A stretch of DNA of 64,000 nt from JAVJPJ01 sp040217295 (GCA_964460185.1 CAYWTM010000002.1:28189-92188); one strand, 5' to 3'; shown: positions 54,709 to 63,541, numbered from the stretch's first letter. Made by a program: numbers and translations. Notes: generated from the sequence alone by a model not told the origin.

Positions 54709-56590
54709 TGGTGCCGTAGCCGCGCACCGTCTGATAGTCCTCGTTCAGCAGGTTTTCGATCCTCAGGTACAATTCCGCCCCATCCGACAAGGCATATCCG
54801 ATCGTGGCATCCATGGTGGTGTAGTCATCGCCGACCCGAGACGCGCTATCCATGATGTCCGCGACGGTCCGCACGGTCGCAGAGGCCGTCCAGTCCGGCG
54901 CAAGGGTAGCGTCCAGTCCGATAGCGAGATCGTGTCGGGGCACCCGGCTGACACGCGAATTGTCGGCCTGGCGCGCGTCGGTATACGTATATGCCGCCGA
55001 CAAGGTCGCCGCCTGGCTGATCGGCACGGAGGCGGACAGTTCGACACCCTGAAATGTCGATACGCCGGATATGTTCGCGTAGGTGGCGCTCGAGATGCAC
55101 TCAAAGCTCATAGGGTCCCGGGCGCAATCCTGGTAGGTGATGAAATTATCGATCTCGAGACGGAAAACCGTCGCCGACATCATCGCCTCGTTCCCGAAGT
55201 CAAGATCCGCCCCAAGTTCGAAACTGACGCTTTCCTCGGGCGTCAGATCGGGATTGCCGAAAAAGAACTGGCCGTTGCCGATCGGAAACGTGCCGTACAA
55301 CTCGCTCAGGGACGGCGACCGGTATCCGGTCGCGACGGCGCCCCGGAACGTCACGATGTCGTTTGGCCGATAGGAATAGGCCAATCTCCAGGTGCTGATA
55401 TCTCCGAACGCGGAATTCGTTTCATGACGGGCGCTTGCAAACAGGTCCAGGTCAGGGGACGCCGCGAAAATGGCCTCGGCGAATGCGCCCGCGGTTTCAA
55501 TGCTGCGCGAGCCACCGATCAGGCCGGTGAACGTGGCCTGTTCCCTTTGCCAATCCATCCCGAAGCTCAACTGGGTTTCCCCGAAATCCGCCGTCGCCAG
55601 GTATTGGAGCGTCGTCCGCTCTCCGTCGAAGTCGGACTCGAACGGCGAACTGAACGGCGATTGCACGGTTTCCGAAGCCAGCCCGCGCCGGGTCTGGAGA
55701 TATGTCCCGGTCACGGAATGCGACCAGTTCAACGACTCGTATTCCGCGAATACCCTAAACCCCGTGGTGTCCAGTTCGCTGGTCTCGTCGCCGGGCGTTC
55801 CATCGCCCGGTGCGCTCCCGACGAATTCATCGAATTCCCCGTCGCTTGTTTCATAGAACGCGTTGGCCCCGACGGTGAAATTCGGCGACACCTCGTAGAT
55901 CAAACCGAAACTGGTCCTGGTGCTTTGCGACGAATCGCTTTCCGTGTTGCCGGCGTTTTCCTCTGCGGCCGAGAAACCATCGGTCTGCATGTGGGACAGC
56001 CCGAAACTCAAGGTCAGCGGACCAGTGCGTTGGGTGTAACCGTACTCCGTGGAAAATGTCCCGTAGCTGCCCGCCTCGACCGATGCGGTCTGCGTCGTGC
56101 CTTCGGGTTCGTCCGTGCCCGCAACCGTGGTGACCGAAATCACACCGGCGACGGCGCTGCCGCCGTAAACGGCCGATTGCGATCCCCGCAGGATTTCGAC
56201 GCGACGCAGCGTGCCGGTGGTGAGCGACCCGAAGCCGGAGAATTGTCCATTGGTGCTGGTGGGGTCATTCACCTGGATGCCATCCACGTAGACGCCCACA
56301 AAGCTTTGGTTTGCGCCCCGGATCCGCACATTGGTGGTTGATCCCGCCGGTCCGTTTCGCGTGACCGACAGGCCCGGCAAGGTGGCGAGGTAATCCGACA
56401 ACTGGATCTCGCCCGCCTGGCGGAGCTCGTCTTCGGTCAACACCTCGATGCTGACGCCGGTGCGGCCTGCCTCCATCGCGGTCAGACCGGCGGAAAAGAT
56501 GATTTCGTCGAGTTGAAAGACGGTATCCTGCGCAAGGGCCGTGCCTGGCAGAGCCAGGGCCATCGCCGCCGCCGCGGTCAGCTGTTTCAT
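54668..56590 (-). CDS. btuB: TonB-dependent vitamin B12 receptor BtuB
   Basis: A 640-residue outer-membrane receptor from ATG 56590. It has a signal peptide (MKQLTAAAAMALALPGTALA), a TonB-box-like LDEIIFSAG just after it, and a plug domain (about 40-155, with SDYLATLPGLSVTRNG, RGANQSFVGVYVDGIQVND, LRRVEILRGSQSAVYG). A 22-strand-type barrel ends with terminal F (AAYIGIRARF). The open frame runs another 90 codons upstream through the riboswitch but is not translated as protein. Position directly after the cobalamin riboswitch and before btuFCD makes corrinoid the probable substrate. Confidence 0.93.
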   Translation of the reverse strand: MKQLTAAAAMALALPGTALAQDTVFQLDEIIFSAGLTAMEAGRTGVSIEVLTEDELRQAGEIQLSDYLATLPGLSVTRNGPAGSTTNVRIRGANQSFVGVYVDGIQVNDPTSTNGQFSGFGSLTTGTLRRVEILRGSQSAVYGGSAVAGVISVTTVAGTDEPEGTTQTASVEAGSYGTFSTEYGYTQRTGPLTLSFGLSHMQTDGFSAAEENAGNTESDSSQSTRTSFGLIYEVSPNFTVGANAFYETSDGEFDEFVGSAPGDGTPGDETSELDTTGFRVFAEYESLNWSHSVTGTYLQTRRGLASETVQSPFSSPFESDFDGERTTLQYLATADFGETQLSFGMDWQREQATFTGLIGGSRSIETAGAFAEAIFAASPDLDLFASARHETNSAFGDISTWRLAYSYRPNDIVTFRGAVATGYRSPSLSELYGTFPIGNGQFFFGNPDLTPEESVSFELGADLDFGNEAMMSATVFRLEIDNFITYQDCARDPMSFECISSATYANISGVSTFQGVELSASVPISQAATLSAAYTYTDARQADNSRVSRVPRHDLAIGLDATLAPDWTASATVRTVADIMDSASRVGDDYTTMDATIGYALSDGAELYLRIENLLNEDYQTVRGYGTSDRAAYIGIRARF

Positions 56591-56744
56591 GTGGATATAC
56601 CCCTCTGAGGCCGCACGGATCACGCGCGTCTGCTGGATTTGAGGTTCTTGAGGGGGCACGCGGACCTCCTGCCGAACGGTGAAAGAGTGCCACCACACCG
56701 GAAGGTCCGTTGCCCATTGCGCCCTCCGCGCCCTGGACAGGGTG

Positions 56745-56915
56745 ATCACCTCGGCAGGTCTCCTGACTTCGCGGGTCGATGCGTGGCTCGGGCCTTCCCG
56801 GGTTGGTCCCAGTGGCATGTGCCGAACACGCTCGCCGCTTACAGTTGCGGGGGCAGTCACGGATTTTCACCGCATTCCCTATTCACCGGTTGGATTTTGC
56901 CAGCCGGACCGAAGT
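56745..56915 (-). ncRNA. Cobalamin riboswitch
   Basis: On the minus strand the conserved parts occur in order: GGTGAATAGGGAAT, CGGTGAAAATCCGTGACTGC, CCCCGCAACTGTAAGC, GCCACTGG, GGGAAGGCC, and the B12 box AAGTCAGGAGACCTGCC (56753-56770 on the plus strand). This matches the adenosylcobalamin-type aptamer (AdoCbl class). About 155 nt separate the B12 box from the btuB start, room for an expression platform; I did not identify the switching hairpin with certainty. It should lower expression of the whole btu-cbiZ-exb-tonB operon when B12 is plentiful. Ends are approximate. Confidence 0.95.
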
Positions 56916-57130
56916 GCATTCTGTGTAGGCGGGTGACGGGTGACTGACAAGGCCGATGGCGACACGATAGCGCCTGAATGCGAAGTCGCGGCCTGAAAGG
57001 GCGGGCGCCCGTCCGGGCCATCGAGGCCCATCCGGGCGCGTCCGGCCCCATGGGCCGGGGCGCGTGCGGCGACGGGGGTGTCGAGTCTGCGCCGGGGTGC
57101 GCCGGACGAGAGCGCGGATGCCTCCGGCGG
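56916..57130. other. Non-coding stretch with GC-rich hairpins upstream of the riboswitch
   Basis: No gene is visible. It should contain the promoter of the B12 operon (minus strand) near the riboswitch. It also holds GC-rich inverted repeats, including CCGGCCC-CAT-GGGCCGG at 57042-57058 and GCCGGA (57101-57106) with TCCGGC (57123-57128), which lead into repeat copy C. Confidence 0.5.
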
Positions 57131-57158
57131 CCATATTTTTCAGGATAAAGATACCTGG
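57131..57158. repeat. 3'-end repeat element, copy C
   Basis: The core CCATATTTTTCAGGATAAAGATACCTGG matches copy A in nearly every position, including the ATACCTGG tail. It ends one base before the stop codon of the minus-strand hydantoinase gene and is preceded by GC-rich hairpins, as in copies A and B. Confidence 0.75.
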
Positions 57159-57159
57159 A

Positions 57160-60100
57160 TCAGGGTGTCGGACCCCAGCCGCCACCGCCCGGGGTCAACA
57201 TGTCGATGGCGTCGCCGGGGGCGAGGTCGATCTCTGCATTGCCGGCCAGGCGTTCGCGCGCGCCATCGCAGCGGATCACCCAGTTTTCCCCGACCGCGCC
57301 ATCGCCGCCGCCCGAGCCACCCGGAACCGGAACCTTGCGGTGCGAGGTGAGCGTGGTGACGGTCACCGGGGTCAGGAACCGAAGCGTCCGGTGCATGCCT
57401 TCGCCGCCGCGCCACTGGCCCTGCCCGCCGGAGCCGGACCTGATCGACATGCGGTCCACCCGGACCGGAAAGCGGGTTTCCAGAACTTCCGGGTCGGTTG
57501 CCCGGGTGTTGGTCATGTGGACCTGGACCGAGCTTGCGCCATCGAATCCCGGCCCCGCACCCGCGCCGCCGGCGATGGTTTCGTAATTCTGGAAGCGGTC
57601 ATTGCCCCAGATGAAGTTGTTCATCGTGCCCTGACTGCCCGCGATCACGCCAAGCGCCCCGAACAGGCAATCGGCGATGGCCTGGCTGACCTCGGTATTG
57701 CCGGCGATCACGGCGGCGGGGCTGACCGGATTGATCATCGAAGCCTCGGGCAGGATGATCTTGAGCGGTTTCAGGCACCCTTCGTTGAGAGGGATGTCCC
57801 GCCCCACGAGCGTGCGGAAGACATAGAGCACGACCGCCGTCGCGATGGCCCTGGGTGCGTTGTAGTTGCCCGGATGCTGAGGCGAGGTGCCGGTGAAATC
57901 GATCGTTGCGGCACCTTGTGGCCGATCGACGGTGATCTTCACCGCGATCTGGCTGCCGTCATCCAGCGGATAGATGTTTTCGCTGTCGGTGAGCGATCCG
58001 ATGACCTTGCGGACGGAAGCTTCGGCATTGTCCTGAACGTGACGCATATAGGCGAGAACCGTGTCCAACCCGAAGCTATCGACCATGTTCCGCACTTCGC
58101 GGATCCCGGTTTCATTGGCTGCGACCTGTGCTTCGAGGTCGGCCATGTTCTGATCGATGTTGCGGCAGGGATAGGGGCCGGAGGCAAGGAGGTCGCGGGT
58201 TTCGCGGGCGCGCAGCGTGCCACCGGCGACCAGTTTGAAATTGTCGATGACGACGCCTTCTTCCTGTATCCGGGTCGAATCCGGCGGAGCGGATCCGGGC
58301 GTGCGACCGCCGATATCGGCGTGATGCCCGCGCGAGCCGACCCAGAACAGGATCCGGTCGCCGAGCCGGTCGAAAACCGGGGTGATCACGGTGACGTCGG
58401 GCAGATGGGTGCCGCCATTGAACGGCGCGTTCAGCATGAAGGCATCGCCGGGCGCGATATGGCCTGCATTCAGCCGCGCCACCGTGCGCACGGCATCGGA
58501 CATGGAGCCCAGATGCACCGGCACATGGGGCGCATTGGCCACCAGGTTCCCCGCTGTGTCGAACAGCGCACAAGAGAAATCGAGCCGTTCCTTGATGTTC
58601 ACCGAATAGGCCGTGTTGGCCAGTGTCGCCCCCATCTGTTCGGCAATGTTCATGAAGAGGTTGTTGAAGACCTCGAGCATCACCGGATCGGCCTGCGTGC
58701 CCAACGCCTGTTCGCCGGGCTTTGCCTCGACCCGGTCGAGGATCAGGTTGCCAAGACTGTCCATGCGACCCTGCCAGCCGGGTTCGATCATGTTGGTGCC
58801 GGTGGGTTCGGCAACGATGGCAGGGCCGCTGATGATGGCGCCGGCAGGCAATTCGGCCCGGTCATAAAGCGGGGTGCGATGATCGCGCCCGCCAAGGTGC
58901 ACCGTGATGCAATCGATCGGCGCGGGTGTCGGTCCGATCACGGGGGCGGGGGCTTCGGGGGCGTCGGTTTCGCCGATGGCCTCGACCTCGAGCATTTCGA
59001 AGACCAGCCGTCGTTCGGGCGACGAGAAACCGTACCGGGCCTTGTGGGCGGCGTCGAATGCGGCGGTCAGATCCTCTGCGGGGCCAAAAGGGACGGCCAG
59101 CGACTGGTGGGCGCCGTCATAGCGCAGATGGGCACGGCGTTCGATCCGGATACGGTCGGCCGGAATGCCCTGGGACAGGACCTCGCCATAGGCGTCCTTT
59201 TCCATGACAGACAGTCTCTGTTGTGCAGGTTCGAGCCTGTCCAGGCCTGCATCGTACTGCGCCTCACGGATGGCGCGGATATCGGCAAGGCCCATGCCAT
59301 ACGCCGACAGGACCCCGGCATAGGGGTGGATCAAGACCGTGGTCATGCCCAGTGCATCGGCCACGAGGCAGGCATGCTGCCCGCCCGCGCCGCCAAAGCT
59401 GGCCAGGGCATAGCGGGTCACGTCATAGCCACGCTGGACGCTGATCTTCTTGATCGCGTTGGCCATGTTTTCGACGGCGATGCGAAGGAACCCCTCGGCG
59501 ACCTCTTGCGGGCTCCGGCCGTCGCCGATGTCGTTTGCAAGGTCCGCAAACTTCGCCCGCACGACCTCGGGGTTCAGCGGCTGATCCGCGTCCGGGCCGA
59601 AAACGGTCGGGAAATGCGCCGGATGCAGCTTGCCCAGCATGACGTTGCAATCCGTGACGGTCAGCGGCCCACCCTTGCGGTAGCAGGCCGGGCCGGGATC
59701 GGCGCCGGCGCTTTCGGGCCCGACCTGAAACCGGCCTTCGCGGTAGCTCAGGATCGACCCGCCGCCGGCTGCGACCGTGTGGATATGCATCATCGGGGCG
59801 CGCATGCGCACGCCTGCGACTTCGGTCTCGAAGCTGCGTTCGTAGGTGCCCGCGAAATGGCAGACATCGGTCGAGGTCCCGCCCATGTCAAAGCCGATCA
59901 GCTTGTCAAATCCGGCGGCCTGCCCGGTGCGGACCATGCCCACGACACCGCCCGCAGGGCCCGACAGGATCGCGTCACGCCCCTGAAACAGGCGGGCGTC
60001 GGTCAATCCGCCATTGGATTGCATGAAATAGAGCCGCTCGCAGCCGCCCTGACCCAGGTCCAGCGCATCGGCCACCTGGTCCACGTAGCGACGCAGGATC

Positions 60101-60729
60101 GGGGAAAGGTAGGCGTCCACCACGGCCGTATCGCCGCGCGCAACCAGTTTGATCAGCGGCGATGCCGTGTGGGATGGCGTGATCTGGGTGAATCCGACCT
60201 CGGCCGCGATCTGGGCGGCGCGGGCTTCGTGGGCGGGGTTCAGATAGCTGTGCAGAAAGGCAATGGTGACGGCGCGCAGGCCGCTGGCATGGGCGGTTTG
60301 CAGCGCGCGGCGTGTCGCGACTTCATCCAGCCCGGTCAGGACCGAACCGGAAGCATCAAGCCGTTCGGGTATCTCGGCCACGCGGGAATACAACAATTCC
60401 GGCAGCTTGATTTCGAGGTCGAACAATCGCGGGCGCGCCTGCGTCCCGATCCGCAACAGGTCGCCGAAGCCTTGGGTGATCAGCAGCAGGACCGGCGTGC
60501 CCGTGCGTTCCAGCAGCGCATTGGTGGCGACCGTGGTGCCCATCTTGACGGCTTCGATGGTGTCTGGACTGTCGCCCATCAGGCGGCGGATGCCTTCGAC
60601 GGCGGCGTCGGCATATTGCGCCGGATCTTCGCTGAGCAGCTTGGTCGTGACCAGCGCACCGTCAGGCGTCAGGCCCACGAGGTCGGTGAACGTGCCGCCA
60701 CGATCGACCCAGAATTGCCACTTGCCCAT
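57160..60729 (-). CDS. Fused hydantoinase A/B (5-oxoprolinase-type) protein
   Basis: A 1189-residue product that joins two subunits usually separate in bacteria. Residues about 1-680 are HyuA-like, starting MGKWQFWVDRGGTFTDLVG with the ATP-binding GGTFTD, then MGTTVATNALLER, FDMGGTSTDV and AGGGSILSY. Residues about 685-1185 are HyuB-like (IAEQMGATLANTAYSVNIKERLDFSCALFD, then HVPVHLGSM, FVGSRGHHADIGG-type, TPGGGGWG at the end). The fusion is as in eukaryotic 5-oxoprolinase and some bacterial relatives. The reaction is ATP-dependent opening of 5-oxoproline or a hydantoin; which one cannot be told. Divergent from a formamidase-like hydrolase with 65 bp between. Confidence 0.88.
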   Translation of the reverse strand: MGKWQFWVDRGGTFTDLVGLTPDGALVTTKLLSEDPAQYADAAVEGIRRLMGDSPDTIEAVKMGTTVATNALLERTGTPVLLLITQGFGDLLRIGTQARPRLFDLEIKLPELLYSRVAEIPERLDASGSVLTGLDEVATRRALQTAHASGLRAVTIAFLHSYLNPAHEARAAQIAAEVGFTQITPSHTASPLIKLVARGDTAVVDAYLSPILRRYVDQVADALDLGQGGCERLYFMQSNGGLTDARLFQGRDAILSGPAGGVVGMVRTGQAAGFDKLIGFDMGGTSTDVCHFAGTYERSFETEVAGVRMRAPMMHIHTVAAGGGSILSYREGRFQVGPESAGADPGPACYRKGGPLTVTDCNVMLGKLHPAHFPTVFGPDADQPLNPEVVRAKFADLANDIGDGRSPQEVAEGFLRIAVENMANAIKKISVQRGYDVTRYALASFGGAGGQHACLVADALGMTTVLIHPYAGVLSAYGMGLADIRAIREAQYDAGLDRLEPAQQRLSVMEKDAYGEVLSQGIPADRIRIERRAHLRYDGAHQSLAVPFGPAEDLTAAFDAAHKARYGFSSPERRLVFEMLEVEAIGETDAPEAPAPVIGPTPAPIDCITVHLGGRDHRTPLYDRAELPAGAIISGPAIVAEPTGTNMIEPGWQGRMDSLGNLILDRVEAKPGEQALGTQADPVMLEVFNNLFMNIAEQMGATLANTAYSVNIKERLDFSCALFDTAGNLVANAPHVPVHLGSMSDAVRTVARLNAGHIAPGDAFMLNAPFNGGTHLPDVTVITPVFDRLGDRILFWVGSRGHHADIGGRTPGSAPPDSTRIQEEGVVIDNFKLVAGGTLRARETRDLLASGPYPCRNIDQNMADLEAQVAANETGIREVRNMVDSFGLDTVLAYMRHVQDNAEASVRKVIGSLTDSENIYPLDDGSQIAVKITVDRPQGAATIDFTGTSPQHPGNYNAPRAIATAVVLYVFRTLVGRDIPLNEGCLKPLKIILPEASMINPVSPAAVIAGNTEVSQAIADCLFGALGVIAGSQGTMNNFIWGNDRFQNYETIAGGAGAGPGFDGASSVQVHMTNTRATDPEVLETRFPVRVDRMSIRSGSGGQGQWRGGEGMHRTLRFLTPVTVTTLTSHRKVPVPGGSGGGDGAVGENWVIRCDGARERLAGNAEIDLAPGDAIDMLTPGGGGWGPTP

Positions 60730-60794
60730 TGCATCCCCCGTGCTCTGCGGCCTTTGCTAACAGTCGAAGGTTTGCATGGCCAGAGGACGTACAG

Positions 60795-61607
60795 ATGCGG
60801 ATCACGGACTGGGACGACGCATATGCCAATGGGGCCTATATCCCCGACACGGACAGGCTGATGGCCGCCTGGCTCAGCCGATCCGAGGCATTGCGAAAGG
60901 CCGAGGCGTCGGTCGTCCTGCGCTACGGCGACCGCGACCGGAACCATGTCGATCTATACCGTCCGGCCGGGACTCCCAGGGGCCTGATCTTTTACGTGCA
61001 TGGCGGATACTGGCACCTTTCCTCCGGGCGCGAGCAGGCCTTTCTGGCCGCCGGTGGCCTGGCGCGGGGATTTGCCGTGGCGATGGTGAGCTATACGCTT
61101 GCCCCCGACATCCGCGTGTCCGGCATCACGGCCGAGGTCGCGCGTGCCTTGCATAGGGCAGCGGCCGAGATCGCTGGCCCGATCTACCTGACCGGGCATT
61201 CAGCGGGTGGGCACCTGGCGTCGCGGATGATGTGCGAGGGTGTTCTGGGCGCCGAACTGGTGGCCCGGATCGCGCATGTTGTCTCGATCTCTGGCGTGCA
61301 TGATCTGCGGCCGTTGCTGAACACCACGATGAACGAGATTCTGCGCCTGGATACGGCCGAGGCCGTCGCTGAAAGCCCGGCTTTGCAGCGCCCCGTGAAC
61401 GCCGCACGCATCACCTGCGTCGTGGGCAGCGCGGAGCGGCCGGAATTTCTGCGGCAGAACGATCTGCTGGCCAATATCTGGACGGGACTTGGTGCCGATA
61501 CGGCCGCCGTACATCTTTCGGGCTTGCATCATTTCAACGTCATCGACGGCCTTGCCGAACCGGACAGCGCGTTGATGCGGTTGTTCGTGGATCACATGGT
61601 CTCGTAA
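60795..61607 (+). CDS. Alpha/beta hydrolase, kynurenine formamidase-like
   Basis: A 270-residue product from ATG 60795 with AGAGGA upstream; the frame is open to 60729 but the extension lacks family features. The HGGYW motif (FYVHGGYWHLSSG) is characteristic of kynurenine formamidase-like hydrolases of the hormone-sensitive-lipase fold. The nucleophile elbow is TGHSAGGHLASRM, the acid is probably in VVGSAERPEFL, and the His in LSGLHHFNVIDGL. Since no other kynurenine pathway gene is adjacent, an amide or ester substrate linked to the neighbouring hydantoinase is equally possible. The 3' end overlaps the MarR gene by 16 bp. Confidence 0.82.
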   Translation: MRITDWDDAYANGAYIPDTDRLMAAWLSRSEALRKAEASVVLRYGDRDRNHVDLYRPAGTPRGLIFYVHGGYWHLSSGREQAFLAAGGLARGFAVAMVSYTLAPDIRVSGITAEVARALHRAAAEIAGPIYLTGHSAGGHLASRMMCEGVLGAELVARIAHVVSISGVHDLRPLLNTTMNEILRLDTAEAVAESPALQRPVNAARITCVVGSAERPEFLRQNDLLANIWTGLGADTAAVHLSGLHHFNVIDGLAEPDSALMRLFVDHMVS

Positions 61608-62026
61608 AGACCGTTGATGGTGGTGCGCAGATTGACCCGATCCTCCGGGCCCAGATCGCGCAGCATCGACGTTTCGATTTCGCGCGCTGCGAATTTCAGG
61701 CGCGTAACCTCAAGATCACCCCGATCACTCAACCGAACGACCAGGCGCCTGCGATCGCCCTTGTCGCGGATGACCGAGATCAGGTTCAGGTCTTCAAGCC
61801 GTCGTTGTGCGCGGCTGACGCGGGCGGCATCCATATCCGTGAGGGCGCACAGGTCCTGCGATGAACAGGGTTGATGCGCGGACAATGCCATGACGATGCG
61901 CCATTCGGGCAATTGCAGCCCGGCCTCGTCGATGATGCGCTCAAAAGCGCGGGTCGCAACGACCGACATCTGAAACGGCAGAAAATCGGTAAGGTCGAAC
62001 TGAAGGGATTTAGCCTGATCTTTCAC
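61592..62026 (-). CDS. MarR family transcriptional regulator
   Basis: A 144-residue winged-helix dimer of the MarR family. QLPEWRIVMALSAHQPCSSQDLCALTDMDAARVSRAQRRLE covers the DNA-recognition helices and DKGDRRRLVVRLSDRG (about 88-103) is the wing with the conserved DxRxxxxxLT-like pattern. C-terminal helices complete the dimer domain. The target is unknown; the adjacent formamidase-like and hydantoinase genes are candidates. It converges with the hydrolase gene and its upstream region faces the serC leader. Confidence 0.9.
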   Translation of the reverse strand: MKDQAKSLQFDLTDFLPFQMSVVATRAFERIIDEAGLQLPEWRIVMALSAHQPCSSQDLCALTDMDAARVSRAQRRLEDLNLISVIRDKGDRRRLVVRLSDRGDLEVTRLKFAAREIETSMLRDLGPEDRVNLRTTINGLYETM

Positions 62027-62309
62027 GGGTCCAGAAATCGCGTCGTTGAGTTTCCATAGGTCAAGACATTAATGCGGGCGCTGACAAGAGCGCAAGAAAA
62101 TTGTAAACAAAACTGGACAGAATATTTTACAGCACTATTATTAAACGGTTTTGCGGCTGAAGAACGTGTCAACCTTACTTGTCACTTAAGGATTGCACAG
62201 GTTTACGATCGGAAACCTGTTCCAGAATCTTTCGGCCATTTGCGACTATCCCACATCATTTTCCGTCTTGCCGGTCCTGCTGCGCGGGCATAAACGCAGC
62301 GGCGGGACA
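62027..62309. promoter_or_regulatory. Divergent region between MarR gene and serC leader
   Basis: About 280 bp without a gene. It includes an AT-rich segment (about 62090-62150) that is the lowest-GC part of the neighbourhood and a likely site for promoters. I could not fix -35/-10 elements. Confidence 0.4.
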
Positions 62310-62352
62310 CCCCTCCCCAACGAGGGGCGAATATCTGAGAGGATATCAGATC
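62310..62352 (+). promoter_or_regulatory. Structured serC leader with ribosome-binding site in a hairpin loop
   Basis: Two adjacent hairpins precede the serC start: CCCCTC (62310-62315) with GAGGGG (62322-62327), loop CCCAAC; and ATCTGA (62333-62338) with TCAGAT (62346-62351), loop GAGGATA that contains the Shine-Dalgarno. The ATG follows at 62353. This resembles the serC leader motif described for alphaproteobacteria (Rfam family named serC), from memory; a covariance search would decide. Confidence 0.65.
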
Positions 62353-63534
62353 ATGATACCGACGAACCCGGCAGCGCGCCCGGATACCCTTCGCCCGTCT
62401 GCACGACCGGCAAACCCGCGTTTTTCCTCTGGCCCTTGCGCCAAACCCCCCACATGGACGCTCGATCAGCTTGGCGATGCTGCGCTTGGCCGCTCGCATC
62501 GCGCAGGTGTCGGCAAGGCCAAGCTCAAGGCCGCCATCGACCGCACGGCCGGTATTCTTGGCGTGCCCGAAGGCTACAAGGTCGGCATCGTGCCGGCCTC
62601 TGACACCGGCGCCGTCGAAATGGCGATGTGGTCGCTGCTGGGTGCACGGCCCTGCACCATGCTGTCTTGGGAAAGCTTTGGTGCCGGCTGGGTGACGGAT
62701 GTTGTCAAACAGCTCAAGCTCGACGCCGAGGTGAAGACCGCCGACTATGGCCGGATCGTAGATCTGGCGACAGTCGATTTCGACACCGACGTGGTGTTCA
62801 CCTGGAATGGCACCACCTCCGGCGTGCGCCTGCCCGATGGCAATGCCATCCCTGCGGACCGCGCCGGCCTCACCATCTGTGACGCGACCTCCGCCGCCTT
62901 TGCCCAGGATCTGCCCTGGGACAAGCTCGATGTGGTGACGTTCTCCTGGCAAAAGGTCATGGGCGGTGAGGCCGCGCATGGCATGCTGATCCTCAGCCCC
63001 CGTGCGGTGGAGCGTCTGGAAAGTTACACACCGGCATGGCCCATGCCCAAGATCTTTCGCCTGACCAAGGGCGGCAAGCTGATCGACGGCATCTTTGCGG
63101 GTGAGACGATCAACACCCCGTCGATGCTGGCGGTCGAAGATTACCTCGTCGCGCTGGATTGGGCGGATGCGGTGGGCGGCCTGCCCGGCCTGATGGCCCG
63201 CGCCGATGCCAATGCGCAGGCGATCTGGGAATTCTGTGCCGCCCGGCCGTGGATCGACAACCTGGCCCAGGATCCGGCCACGCGGTCGAACACGTCCGTC
63301 TGCCTGAAATTCACCGATCCCCGCATCGCCGACGGCGCGGCCTTTGCCAAATCCGTCGCCAAGCGGCTGGAGGCCGAAGGTGTGGCGCTTGATATCGGCG
63401 CTTATCGCGATGCGCCTGCGGGACTGCGGATCTGGTGCGGCGCCACGGTCGAAACGGCGGATATCGAGGCGATGCTGCCCTGGCTCGACTGGGCGTTCCA
63501 TGCCGAGATCGACGCGCAGGCCAAGGCCGCCTGA
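62353..63534 (+). CDS. serC: Phosphoserine aminotransferase, alphaproteobacterial type
   Basis: SerC converts 3-phosphohydroxypyruvate to phosphoserine using glutamate and pyridoxal phosphate. The 393-residue product from ATG 62353 (MIPTNPAARPDTLRPSARPA) is of the longer alphaproteobacterial form. It has RFSSGPCAKPPTW, GRSHRAGVGKAKL, the aspartate that holds the PLP pyridine (ICDATSAAF) and the Schiff-base lysine in FSWQKVMGGEAAHG. The longer upstream frame to 62179 crosses the leader hairpins and is not used. serA follows 101 bp later. Confidence 0.95.
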   Translation: MIPTNPAARPDTLRPSARPANPRFSSGPCAKPPTWTLDQLGDAALGRSHRAGVGKAKLKAAIDRTAGILGVPEGYKVGIVPASDTGAVEMAMWSLLGARPCTMLSWESFGAGWVTDVVKQLKLDAEVKTADYGRIVDLATVDFDTDVVFTWNGTTSGVRLPDGNAIPADRAGLTICDATSAAFAQDLPWDKLDVVTFSWQKVMGGEAAHGMLILSPRAVERLESYTPAWPMPKIFRLTKGGKLIDGIFAGETINTPSMLAVEDYLVALDWADAVGGLPGLMARADANAQAIWEFCAARPWIDNLAQDPATRSNTSVCLKFTDPRIADGAAFAKSVAKRLEAEGVALDIGAYRDAPAGLRIWCGATVETADIEAMLPWLDWAFHAEIDAQAKAA

Positions 63535-63541
63535 GGCGTAA

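Noticed and set aside
56591..56860. N-terminal extension of BtuB (90 extra codons).
   Set aside because: The stretch includes the B12 box of the riboswitch; a proper signal peptide begins at the ATG at 56590.
41736..57158. The three repeated elements as a mobile element or CRISPR remnant.
   Set aside because: They are short, without a gene or target duplication, widely spaced and always next to stop codons; no regular spacers.
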